Source: Gorsachius magnificus (Eukaryota > Chordata > Aves > Pelecaniformes > Ardeidae). Taken from it: a stretch of DNA of 64,000 bases. The stretch's first letter is position 1. The number at the start of each line of letters is the position of its first letter. The position numbers and the translations under genes are program-made. The notes beneath the pieces were generated by a model. The model did no database searches. It was not told the origin of the DNA and worked only from the letters and a program-made list of their open reading frames with translations. The DNA is taken from assembly GCA_034008185.1 (NCBI GenBank), contig CM067081.1, forward strand, positions 153,046,258 through 153,110,257, written 5' to 3'. This document shows, piece by piece, positions 34,691-46,552 of the stretch.

Positions 34691-36894
34691 ATTCAAATTA
34701 AAAAGCAGGAAGAAAGAGGTGTATCCCAGAGGAAGGTATTAAGTGCTGTTACTTCAGTGGTTTATGTGTATAAAGTTGATTTTATATATTGTAGACACAC
34801 AACTGTATCCTTATCCAGATAATAGTCAGAAATAAACAGGCATGATAAAATCACCTACATGTGGTAAACACATCTGTATTGATTATTATTGCCATGTTTT
34901 TAATTTTTTTTTTCCTGTCGTGCTATAAGAATGCCACAGGGGAAGAGACAATTCTGATGCCCAACTTAAATAAGTGGAGGATGTCCTCTTCTGTTGAAAT
35001 TGGCATGGTACCCTTGCACCTTCTCCCTATACCCACTCTTTCTTCAAAATTAATGGCAAAATGAAGCGTCAATATTTCTAATACAAGGATGAAACCAGCA
35101 GTTCTTGTCTACCACCATCATTCAGAAATCCTAGCAATGAGTTCCATTTACAAATTTCAAATACAAAAATTTTTATGCTTTTCTACCTGAAGATGTTCCC
35201 AGCAAGAATTTGCTCTGTGTACAGAATGCAACATTTTGAAGGCAACACTTCTCGTTGTAAAGTAGTTTTTTATTAAATGCTCCTTATTCAAGTGGGTGAA
35301 GAAAGCAATAAAAGATTTTTCAGCAAAGCATGTATTGACGCAGAGAATAAAATATTAGCCTTCCCAAAAAGTTTTCATGTCTCCCATCACCTTATCTTTC
35401 AAAACCCACTACTTTTTAGAAATGACTCATGACATCATCAAAAGAGGCTCAAGGGTTTCAGACCCTTTCTCTGCAAAGACCATAGGAAATCTGAACAGGT
35501 GTGGAGTATAATGTGCTGGGAAGGTGGGGGGTAAGCATCTGCACAAGGGGGATCACACTTCCTAAGAGTACATGGAACTCAGGAATGAACATGTGACATG
35601 GATATCTGCATGTTTTAACAGATCTCCACTTCCACTTGTTTGCTTTGTTGCTCTCTACTAATGGAAGTTGCTGTGTATAATCAGCATGTTGTTGCTGCAA
35701 CAAGGCACACTGGATTACAGAAACAAATTTATGAAAGAGGCTTCATGGATGGTCTAAAGCAGGATGAAGTACACTGTACAGTTCTTTCACAGCTGTCTAA
35801 TCTAATCATTTAAAAAACACTGGCAAAACAGTTTTTGCAGTCAACCAGCTCTGATGCCTTAGCAGTCAGAAAGCTCTTAATAATGTTCATTCTATTGCAA
35901 TTGGGAATAAATTCTTCTTCCTCTGTCAGGAGCCATGTTGGCATTTATGATAACAACTTAAGTAATTAGTTATATTTTCAACATCCCACCTTCTTTTTCC
36001 TACACAAACTCATTCCTCCAAATTTTTCACAGAATTTAACTTAACTTTCCTTGCAGATATATTTTAGACACCGTTTATTCTTACAACTCTTCTTTAAAAT
36101 CTTAAATTTTTTTACCCAGATATTGACATTTCTTTCCTTTTTTTTTCCTATTAAGGAACAGATTTCAGGTTTTTCTTTGAAATCACAAATTTAGACTTTC
36201 TTTTTAAAAAAGAAGCAAAACTGAGACTGTCAGAAAACCAAACAACTCTGAGGAATTTGACTTCAAGAAAAATGCCAAATATCATGAAGCTGGTGATTAA
36301 AATTGCAAGAGATGGCAGCATGACAATTGCAGGTGATGAATATGTATGCCAAGGCTTTCCAGACATAGTAATTAACAGATTGAGGTGCCTGAATACTGCA
36401 TGCAACAAATTTAGAAATGAGGGTAACTCTTTGGCTTTATGCTTTGTTCTATCCTGAACATCCTGCTGTACCTCAGAAAACACACACGAGTCACAGCTGA
36501 AAGCCACAGAAGATAAATGATAAAGCAGACTCGTTTGAGCAGCACACCACCTTCAGCAGATGTGTAGAATATGAGCCTATGTATAAAGGATGTGAATTTT
36601 CTAACCAAAAAGGAAGGCATTTTAGATGTCAGTGTATGGATATGGTTCATCTCAGCACTGCCTTCTCACATTTAAAGCAGACTCACAGTGCCCACACTCA
36701 GTTGGCATCTGTCTTTGGGCCTCTGCACTGCAAAACATGACAACCGTGTTCCATACATGCACCATGCCTGGACAGCTCAGACTAGAAGGAGTGCACCTTC
36801 CATTACCAATCATCTGCCCTGTGGTTTCACTCTTCACCACTTTTAGTTAGGCTAGAGGCATGGTTATAATGAAGGTATCTTTCATAATGAGACC
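34691..36894. other. Non-coding stretch, nothing recognised
   Basis: The sequence is AT-rich. A minus-strand frame of 118 codons (36151-36507) and its overlapping plus-strand frames have no recognisable domain. No RNA gene or named repeat was recognised before the old CR1 copy at 36895. Confidence 0.45.
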
Positions 36895-37262
36895 ACAAAA
36901 AAAGCCCTGAATGGCCATGGCGGTGGTCCAGCTAAACCAGTATGCTGCCATGGATAGGAGCAAAAGGGGATGCAATTTTGGGAGAGCACATCAGCCTGCT
37001 CAATTCCTTTCCCCTCACGTTTCAGCAGCATGAACTGTTGTGCTGAGGATGTTAGAGCTGCTTTCTTGCCTATTCTCTTTGCTCCTCTGTGTATGGAGCC
37101 ATGGTCCATGAATTTTTCTAGACCTTTTTTAGACCTGTTGATATCTGCCTTCACAACCTCCACTGGCAGCAAATTCACTACCCAGTCTGCCATGAAGTGC
37201 TTGGGGTTTAATCTGCTTAAACCAGCTTCCTGCCAGTTTCATGTGTCCCCCTTATAATAGTG
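36895..37262 (-). mobile_element. Ancient CR1-type LINE 3' region, minus strand
   Basis: This is a strongly diverged CR1-like 3' region in reverse orientation. Plus-strand landmarks in order are GGTCCAGCTAAACCAGTATG near 36925, which reverses to the 'cagtat/ctgg-ctagatggacc' end of an amniote-wide CR1 type, then CCATGGTCCATGAATTTTTC at about 37100, then TGCCTTCACAACCTCCACTGGCAGCAAATTCACTAC, and finally CTGCCAGTTTCATGTGTCCCCC. The order and spacing match that old CR1 type, from recall, better than the avian-specific CR1 subfamilies. High divergence means it was inserted long before the copy at 14131. The 103-codon minus-strand frame and 95-codon plus-strand frame over it are not genes. Confidence 0.7.
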
Positions 37263-37580
37263 GGCAGTGAATAACAAACCTGAAGTCACTACTGCTTCTC
37301 TGAAGAAACAAAAGTCTGAAATGCTGGTATAAAATGCACATTTAGCTTGATACTGGGCCTGAAAACAGCAGAAGTGGAAGAAATAGGAGAAGAGGGATTT
37401 GGGGAAAATTCTAGATTAATTAACATAAAGCAGTCACAGCTTAAGTTCAAGAAGATAGGGAGTTATGAGAGATAGCAGGAAATACTTGGGGAATTATTGA
37501 AGCTGCACAGGGAGCTGGGTAGAGATTGTATTGATGGCTAGGCAGGGGGCAGGTGGACATCAGTATCAACCAGAGACAAT

Positions 37581-37637
37581 TTTCCATGAATACTCTGCCA
37601 CCTGCTTTCCACGAATACTCTGCCACCTGCTTTCCAC
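37581..37637 (+). repeat. 25-bp tandem duplication, 2.3 copies
   Basis: The unit TTTCCATGAATACTCTGCCA plus CCTGC occurs at 37581-37605 and again at 37606-37630, with one T-to-C difference. A third partial copy (TTTCCAC) follows at 37631-37637. It is a small minisatellite seed within an 80-codon frame. 25 is not a multiple of three, which argues against coding use. Confidence 0.95.
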
Positions 37638-38058
37638 TGACTTGTTCCAGGTTCTGGTATCAACGAGCACACTGAAATATGCGTCAGACAGAGCTTATGC
37701 TGTCTCAGAGACACGCTGCACCCTGTATAAAGTGGCCCTTGAGCACAAACTGAGAAAGGAACAAACAAGGTAATGGTCCTTTCTGTTTGGGTTTGCCTTA
37801 CAGCACTTTAACTGAACCATGGTGCAGGTGACATTGTGTATCTTCAACCATGGGATGATCCTGAATTTTTTTTTAATTATTTTTAAATTTTTTTTATTTA
37901 TATTCCTAATTTAAAAATCTTAAAATTGTAGAGTTCAATTATTTTTGGCAGAGAAGATTGATGATGAATGAGTTGTGTCTGTCAACTGTCAAATTAACAG
38001 TCTTCTAGATCTTGTTCTTTTGAAGACATATTAATATAAAGACAAGAAGAAAACAGAA

Positions 38059-38090
38059 AAAAAAAAAAAAAACAAACCAAACCCTACAGA
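38059..38090 (+). repeat. A-rich tract with CAAACCAAACC end
   Basis: About sixteen A residues are followed by CAAACCAAACCC. It is a simple low-complexity tract. No AATAAA signal lies at a suitable distance upstream, so I do not treat it as the tail of a processed gene copy. Confidence 0.7.
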
Positions 38091-41000
38091 GTCATATTTT
38101 AGTCAAGCAAAGTCACAGAGAAGATTCAAACAACCTGGTGTGTTTGACTGAATAAATGAAATATGTAGATGAAAAAAGATCCAGAAGCTTTTGATCCCTT
38201 TCATATGTTTTTGCTTAGGGGATTGAGAATTGGGACATAAGATATATTCAGTATACCTCTGTCTCTGCTTTAAGAAGAAATGAGTTTCTGTAGTAGGGAC
38301 AACCACAGGAAAATGCCATCTGATGTCTAGCATCAGTATGGAGACACACAGGATGTATAAATATGCCAGAGAAATGCATGTTAGGTTTTCATCAGCTCTT
38401 CCATTTGAAACTGAGCACAAGATGTCACCTGCAAGGGTAGTCTGATGCTGTGGAGAAATCAAGAAACTCAGTGTTGCCTATGGCCATTAGAAAGTCAACT
38501 GAGGTGTAAATGGAAGGTGGTTCCTTTTTAAGAAAAGAATGAACAGTTCCTTGTGTCCAAGGTGGAAAAAGGGAGATCAACTTCACCAGAAAGATCATAT
38601 GAAACTCCTGAGGGCATTTGTTTTCTGCGGCACATATGCTTTCCTATATTGGCTGGTAATTTTATAATATTTCCATAATACATGTATTGCATTGTATTGC
38701 ATTTTTTTTGGTAAATAAAATAAATTATATGTCAGTATTATGTTTTTAAAATGTTCCTATCTTTATTAAGTGGCTATTATTATTTGGCTAACATCTTGCA
38801 GATACTGTAAAAGGAAGGGGGTTACATGAGAAAAGGGTAACCGGGCTTATGAAGTTTATCAGATCGAGCACTCTCAAAAGAGACAAATAGTACATTTACT
38901 CTTGCTCATGTACTTCCACAAGGAAGCATCTTTCAGTAGCTCTGAGAATGGAAGAGGTACTCTTGAGTGCTATCTATATCTGAACTGGGTGAGGAAAGCT
39001 CTCAGGGAAGCTGACTTGAGCATATGCTATTTTATATTTATAAGAATAACCTGTTTAAATTTGGAGAAGGGTCTACCTCTGTGGTTGTGATCCCATTTGA
39101 AGCAGATCTGTAACGTGCAAACCCACTCCTGGCCCCAGGGCTTTTTCTTTTCCAAACTGTGTGGCATATTGCAGAATATCCAAAACAAACATACACTGAA
39201 TATTGCTATGTTTTTAGTGGAAAGCAACTGTCTTGTTTCTTGCTTCTCTTTTGTGAAGCAGTGGCGTAAATCTGGCCGTACCTAGCTTTTCAGATCAACT
39301 AACAACAGCTTGGCAAAAACTGTTAAGACAATAACTTGTTTTGATATTTGTGCTACTATCTTTCAATCTGCTCAAAGAAAGTGATCTGCACAGTCTTGAA
39401 AGATTTATATATTGGGTTCTCTATGTTATTGCAATGAAAATTATCATAAACCACAGCCATTGAGTCTTTTCTTAATGTTTGTTTAGCCAGTGCATTCTAA
39501 TGAAAACTCCTCGTTTATTTACTTCAAATACCTTACCGAGGGGAAAAAAAAAAAAAGTGGTAGAGACAAAGCATTATCTTTGGCTATCCTTAGAGATTTC
39601 ACAAATGTGGCAGCAGCTGCAGGTGCTCTTTACATTAAATTGCATGCAGTTGATCTAACAGGAACATAGTTTGGTATCAGCTGGAAAAAGCAAACAAGCC
39701 CCAGACTATGAATCTCACCTCTGAGCTAATATTCACTCTCAGAACCCCACTAAAATTCCAGGGATTTTCCATTATTTGTGGACCTTTTTTGAAAACCCAC
39801 ACTTTCAGGCCAGAAGATTTTAAAAAGCCACATCCCTGGTGCTAACAGGATCCATCCCAGGAAATCCTCACTGGCCCCCAGCTGATGTGGCAGGTGGGCA
39901 TGCTGGATACCAACCTTCCTAAGTATTCAGAAGGATCTATCTAATTAGTCTTTGTACCCTTTTGCGACCTGCCTGCTGGCACAACGGATGCATTATGCTG
40001 CCCCTCTCATGGGACGTGCACCCCCCCAGATGCTTCCCAAAGATGGTGCTGTGCCCTACTCCCAGTGCCACTCCTGCTGTGGCTCCAGCCACTGGGTTTG
40101 CTCCTTCTGTCCAAGCCACCCCAGACTTTGTAACATGTTGGAGATAGCTTGGATGAAAATTCAAGACAATGCCTTCAGAAGTTTAAGAAACACAGGGGGT
40201 AGGAACAAAACAAGAATGAAACGCAACAACATATTAAGCAGAAAGAGTAGTGTGGTACATTATTTTGTGCCCCCCAACAGTGTCCATCATTTAAGAGCTA
40301 GCATTTTGCTGAAATGATTGACTGGATTGTGTTTTTCCTCCACGTGTCTGTTTACTGTAGCAGTTTGGTTTGGTGATCATCCATCAAAAACACCCAAGTC
40401 AAATCCCATATGAGGGTCCATATGAGAAGCTACAACTTCTGAAATGGGTGCAAATATTTCCCTGTTGCTAAATGGAAGGCTACACTTGCCTGCTGACACA
40501 AATATCAAAGCAATAAACAGAAACAGGCCAGTAAGAATTACAGATAGGATAATAGGTTTTTCACAGTGCATTACCAAAAAAGAAGAGTAGATTGGCTGCT
40601 ACACAGGACATTAATTCTTTAGCTATAGCCTGAGAAGTGTGCAAAATTTAAATTGATTTATCCCAGAAGTATCTGAGAAGAACAGTCACTTTACAGGATA
40701 TTTTTTTCTTATTTACTTATTAAATGATGCACCTCATAGCCCTCATTTGTTGATCTATTTCTCTACTTCCTTCCATTGCATGTGTCACTGTATTATCCAG
40801 ACTTCTGCTCTGATTACTGTATTTTCATTCAAAGAGGGGCTGTTTGTGTTACAAGAACTGCAGTAGGTTAGAGCCTGCCTGCCCTCCCTGGCTCCCATTG
40901 GGTCCTGGTAGTGGGAATCCCTTGGAAAGTTTTTAAACCGTGACTACAGTTTGGACTGAACGTGGGAAACGGATCAAGTCAGTCTCATATACAGCATACT

Positions 41001-44000
41001 TTAATGAAGAAACATGCACTGGAGTCCAGTCTCTCCAGAGTATATCTGTCCAGCTAACAAGGATTATCCTTTGCTTTTTAATTCTCCTCCTTTCTTGCTT
41101 CAGCTCCCAACTACGGCTTCCCAGGAGAACAGCTGCCTGCCACAAGAGTGATATGCAGTGTCTTGTGCAATCCTGTCTGCCGCACAAAATCCAGATCAGC
41201 AGGCTTTGTCCTGGGGTCCTTGCATCATGCTGGTATTTCAGCTCTTGGATTCTATTCCCACTTCTCCTCTGCTGCCTCTGGCTAAACTCTCTGTAAACCT
41301 TCTCCCCCATGCTTCCTCAAATACCACTGCTTCTGCCCTGGGATCTCATCAGACCATCTTTCATTTATGCAATAGCACTGAGCCAGTGGCTCTAGTCCAC
41401 TTTTCCATAACATAGCGGGGGAAAAAAAATATCCTCTTTCCTGATCTCCCTATTATTTGGATGCCCTAGTGTTTGTATTTCTCATATGGCTGGTTTAAAA
41501 CTGACCAGGAGATGAAGGTCTTAGTTAGAACATAGTGTAAATTCCCATTCCTTCACGTGCTTCTGAACAAAGGTTTCAACTTTCTGATGAGGCAATGTTC
41601 AGGTTGTGGTCCAGCATTGTGAGTAGTTGGCATACGCTGACTGTATCTTCCCTGGTTGTCTAAAGCAAGCTGTTCAGCTCTATGGCCTAGGCTGCACTTT
41701 ATTTATTACTGCTGTGTGTGTAAGCATAAAACCATTGCTTGCCCTTTGCAGTTAATGTTGCAGCACACAGAGGCAACCAAGATATTTTGGCTTGAACCTT
41801 GTATTTAAATTTTTAAAGACCATTGATCTTCAGGATTTCAGAGATGCCAGTGGGTGAAATAATGATCCCACTGCTGGACGGCTCTGCCCAGGCAGAGAGA
41901 GCTGAGGTGAGCAGGCCTGGGCATGAGAGTTCTCCCCCTGCTGAGATAGCATCCCATGCAGTTCTGCATGTGATTTCCTGCAAGAATGGGGACTCAACTC
42001 CACGCTGACTAAGATTTCATTTAAAAATGGAGTCTGCTGCTGTGTCTCTATGTATACAAATACACTCTTGATAGTTACATAACTGTATATACCCTTTCAC
42101 AGTGATAATGGACTCAATCTGAACTAAATGTTTCCCCTCCCTAAGAAGTAAGAGGTTTAGGAATTATACAGGGGATGGCCGTTTCACTCTGATACCTGCC
42201 CCTATACTTCCTACAGCACGCCTTTTTCACCCAAGTGCCTTCCCTCAGATTCTCCTTCCAGCCACCTTCAGTCAAGTTTAGTCATGGGGTAGGGCAGCAT
42301 CAAGGAAGCTCAAGGCACTACATTTGGAGAAACTGGGATGTATCAGGAGAATGCACTGGCCAAGGAATCAGGGAGAAGGAGGGAGTTTTTGTGTTGGGGA
42401 GAGCTCAGCAAAATTTAGGATAAAGTGGAAATCAAAATGCATGGGCATGAGAACATGAGAACTCAACACTCATTATTACTTTTTAAATTATCAGTTGTGA
42501 TTGTGATTCAAAATTAAATCTGTACAAAGTATGAATCTCCCCTCTCCAAACCCAGAATCTATGCAGTTGTGACAGGACATGCATCAAGACCAACAAGGTC
42601 TTACAAAGCTTTTCTTAGAAGTTACTTGCCCAGTAGGCATGCTCTGAGGGGTTCATTCAAGCTCAGAGAGTTCATTACACTGTGCCCTGATAAATATCCT
42701 ATCTCACAGACCTTGCCTTGAAGGACCTAGCTGTAGGGATAATTCAAGTAGTCAACTCAAAATGAAATGTAGTCTAGGGGCATGTTGCAAGCATTGAAGA
42801 GCTAAACCAAATCCAAATATTTTCCTTCTCATTTGCTAAGTCAGGTCATCTCAGTTTGTGTTGGTTCCAGTCCTAATGTCAGGTGGAGAAATGAGTAGCA
42901 GGAACAGGTGAACTTTTTAGAAACAGAGAGGTAACTTCTATATAGATTTTCCTTTTTTGCACTGTGAGTGACAGAAAATAGACAATTCCATCTGGAATTG
43001 TTTCCAGCTTCAATGCTCATCAAAGGTACCTGCAAGATATCAGCAAATTATTGAGAAATATTGTCTCATCCTCACAACTGAACTTGCCTTGCACGGAACA
43101 GTTCCTTGCTGGAAAGAGCAGTTAAGTGGTAAAGAGGAGGCTGGGGTAGGCTGGGGCTTTGGGCCACTCATGTAGCTTCTTTCCAGAAACTCTATGGCTG
43201 TGGGAGAACATGGAAGAGCTAGCACTTACATGAAGCCCTCTAAACTACCTTTGACAAGGATGTATCTGAGTTCCCAGAGCTAAGCTCCATTTGAAACTGG
43301 GTGGTGACAGAGAGGTATGAAGAGCCCTATGATCACAAATAGTTTCTTCTGACCATTAGGGAAATGATTGTCCCTTGTCAGTCTAGCAGGAATATCCAGA
43401 GAGTGATGCTAAAGGGGGAGTCAGCTTGTGTGCGCCCTCTGTCCTGCAGGCAAGGAAACAGAGCTCCTTTCAAAACCATTTTGTAGGAACAAAATGAAAA
43501 ACAAGTTTAGAAAGACATTCAATAATTTACTGAAGTTGGGAGGGGGGAAGCAGGCAAAAGCATCAGTAATAAAAATATGTAAGTCTCTTGACAGTGTTTA
43601 TTTAGTGATTTTCAGTATTTAATAACAATGAATATTGATTAAAAAAAAAATTTTTAATAATTAGATTTTATTATTTGAGTAAGGAATTGGATATTAAAAA
43701 TTCAAGACTTCTGCCAGTAGCTGGCCTTGCAGAGTATCATAGGAAACAGGCAGTGCCCCTGTCTGATCAACCCTAATGTTTTCACCACATCTCCAGTTCT
43801 AACATGTACAGAATGGAGGAGAGGGGGGAGTATAAATGTTCCATCTCCTCTGAAGATCATGTACGAATTGCAGTAGACACCAATGTGGAGTGCAATTAGG
43901 TGATAAATAAGACCAGAGAAACAGAATAATAAAAATAATCCTGATTTTCACTACCCAGCCAGAAGTGCTGATTACTGCCTAGAAAAGACAAAAGGGTAAT

Positions 44001-44539
44001 AATTTGACTTTTTCTCTATTAATGAAAAAATCTTGCAAAGGGAGACTGTAACAAAACATAGCCATATAAAAGAATTAGATTATGTAATAGCAATTTAGGG
44101 CATTTTCTAGCAGTCCTCCAGTATGATTTCCTAAAATGGCCCTTTCTCTTGCATATAGATCCCTTGCTCAGCTCCTGGCTATGCCCCTACTCAGATGTCC
44201 TGTAGAAAGGTGGACCAAGTGCTGGTTGCTCTGTCTGCAATGTCTGGTGTGCATCTGTCACCGCAGAAAGAGAAATCAGTGCTATTCTATTCAAAGAAGC
44301 CATAAGGATTTTCCTCTGTACCCCAGGGCTTTCCTTGATGGATGCTGTGATGACACAGGCATTGTGCAATATCACTGCAGTGTTTAAATGATAGCAAACT
44401 TCCCAAGTGAGGCTACTATTACAGTGGCAACAGCCCGAATTCCCACTTTGAGCCTGCCCTCCTGTTTTCCACCACCCAGCCTCCCTGGGGAGCTGGGGCA
44501 GCATCACCTGCATGGCCCTCTCCACCTCAGCAGTGAGGA

Positions 44540-44637
44540 AAACAAAGGGCTGAAAGGCAGGCTGTGTTCAGGGCAGGACAGAGCAGTGTGACACCTTTTC
44601 CAGCCTAAATGATTCTGTGATTCTATGAGTCTATGAC
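44540..44637 (+). mobile_element. CR1 LINE 3' tail fragment
   Basis: This is a short, very truncated CR1 end. The diagnostic part is CACCTTTTCCAGCCTAAATG followed by ATTCTGTG, ATTCTATG and AGTCTATGA, i.e. the CCTTCCAACC-like box and about three decayed octamers. Only about 40 bases are diagnostic. The upstream limit (about 44540) is uncertain. The 161-codon minus-strand frame at 44504-44989 reads backwards across this tail and is not a gene. Confidence 0.75.
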
Positions 44638-45320
44638 GCGCATGCAGGTGCTTGTGAGGGGGCTGCTCAGAGCAGAATGGGTAACAAAGCAATAGATAGG
44701 GGGCCCCAGGTGCAGACATCAGCAAAGCCATCCGTATGTCACAATACAAGCTCCATATCCATTGCCCACACCCTTGGAAGCAGATATGGCTTTGTAAAGG
44801 TGGGGAACATGGCAGAGCTCCTGGCTTTGGGTGCACACCACTACCACCAAGTTTGCTGGGGAAGGCAACCAGACCTCCATCTCCTCCCAAAGACCCAGCT
44901 CTTGGGCCAGCTGGGAGGTGGGGTGTGCCTGAAGCAGTGCTCCTGCCATGGGGCATGGGACCAGGGCTATAGGCTGTGCTTTGGTGCACACTCGGAGGTC
45001 AGTTCACACCTAGCCTGTGCCTTTAGCAGAAGCAAAGTATTTTCTATAGGATCCTGAATCACTCGTGTGTTGTCTTGAATAAAAGTAGAACTAAACCCCC
45101 ATGCAGACCATGGTGCCATGCTGCACCCCTTGTGTCTGGGAAACAGCTGAACCCACAAGAACTTGTGGTTTGCTACCGCCACGTAGAAAAAGACTGATAG
45201 AAAGCATGAGAGAAAGAATTAGGTTGGGGTATGTTAAGAAAAAAATAGAACATATTTCAACCACGAGAAGTTTCCCCCAGAGACCTTTCCACTCTTGCTT
45301 TCTGTACATAGATAGATGTT

Positions 45321-45340
45321 TAAATAAATAAATAAATAAT
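45321..45340 (+). repeat. (TAAA)5 microsatellite
   Basis: About five TAAA units are present. A similar shorter array is at 18541-18555. Confidence 0.85.
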
Positions 45341-46476
45341 CTTTCTTTCCTCCTGCAAGTTGTGCTTGACAGCTTTGGGGGCTGGGGGTTGGGTTTGAAC
45401 TGATGCAGATGTGTGCATCTGGCATGTCGCTTTTCCTATTTTCTGTGTTTTTAATGTCTGTGACACCTTCAAACACAGACCCTTGAGGCAGATCGAGTTT
45501 TTCATTCTCTATTTTGGCATTTATATGCTGCTTATTATTATTCAATACTGACACTACAGCAATCTATGAAAGCCATAAATGGGACCCAGGCCCTACTGTG
45601 CTGAGTTCTATATAAATATATACCTGTACCTTCAAGCGCCATTTATATGAATGTTTTTAAGTTAAATTAGAGCCACGGCATACAACCCAGAATGTGAACA
45701 ACTAAACATATGCATGCATACTTTAAGTGAATAACTACCTACTCCAGAATCTTAAGCCTCCCTCCCTTACCCTGGACAGCCTGTGGATATTCACACAGAC
45801 CAAAGGACAGATTGGGATGTGCTATTGCTGCAAGCAGTTCACACTGTTCGTTCTTTAGTCCTGCTCAATGCACTGCCTGATCACCTTGCGTGTCCTAGGA
45901 GACTGTGATGTGCTCCCCTTGAAGCCATACTGTTTCCCACACAATGCTATCTGCTCCTATCAAAATGATTATGCCATCCCCGCCCAAGCACCTTCCCTCT
46001 CCATCTTGTGAAAATCCTGAATTCCAGAACCTGGAAGAGGTTTACAATGTATGACCTGCAAGGACCTCACACAAAAACGACCTACCCCACACTGGTCACT
46101 GCATGGAGCTGGCACTACCTAACCAGCACCAGCACACTCTCTTTTGGGAGCCCATGCTGGTAGAAACAGACTTTTCAGCGGACAACCAGTATAATATTTT
46201 TAAGTCTGCAGCAGGCACAGCAGTGGCAGAGGCGTGCAAAGCCATCAAGACCATTCCAAACAAATTCACATTAACAATCCACCCATGCAGACCTTTGTCC
46301 AGCACAGACCCCACCCTCAAACTAAGCCAGGGCTGTTAGTGGGATCTTTGCCTTCCTGGCATGCTCCCTGTGAAGCTTCCACCTCTCCATCTCCTGCCAC
46401 ATTTTCTTTTTGTCATTATTAACAATTTCATAGGGCCTGGTTAATAAGAGGGCTGGTTTTCAACCCAGGATTTATA

Positions 46477-46552
46477 CTTATTCTTATTCTTGTTCTTGTT
46501 CTTGTTCTTGTTCTTGTTCTTGTTCTTAATTTTATTGTTCTTACTCTTATTC
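46477..46552 (+). repeat. (TTCTTG)n microsatellite with variant units
   Basis: Six perfect TTCTTG hexamers lie at 46487-46522, flanked by TTCTTA variants at 46481-46486 and 46523-46528 and by more degenerate TTATTC/TTCTTAC units to about 46552. The graded decay from the centre outward is typical of an ageing hexamer array. The complementary strand reads CAAGAA. Confidence 0.93.

Larger units (their letters stand above)
37263..44539. other. Non-coding stretch, nothing recognised
   Basis: No gene was recognised over about 7 kb. Frames of up to 125 codons (for example 40933-41310 minus and 39952-40317 plus) overlap each other on opposite strands and show no domain. A 25-bp tandem duplication lies at 37581-37637, and an A16 run ending in CAAACCAAACC is at about 38059-38090. 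Repeat-free AT-rich sequence at about 39330-39540 is a candidate conserved element. Confidence 0.45.

Noticed and set aside
38620..38660. Short U6-like word (CGGCACATATGC)
   Set aside because: The similarity covers only about 12 bases and no other part of a U6 RNA gene follows.
44504..44989. Longest minus-strand frame, 161 codons
   Set aside because: It runs backwards through a CR1 tail and GC-rich sequence. The Pro/Leu/Ser/His-rich product has no domain. Overlapping frames are equally open on the other strand.
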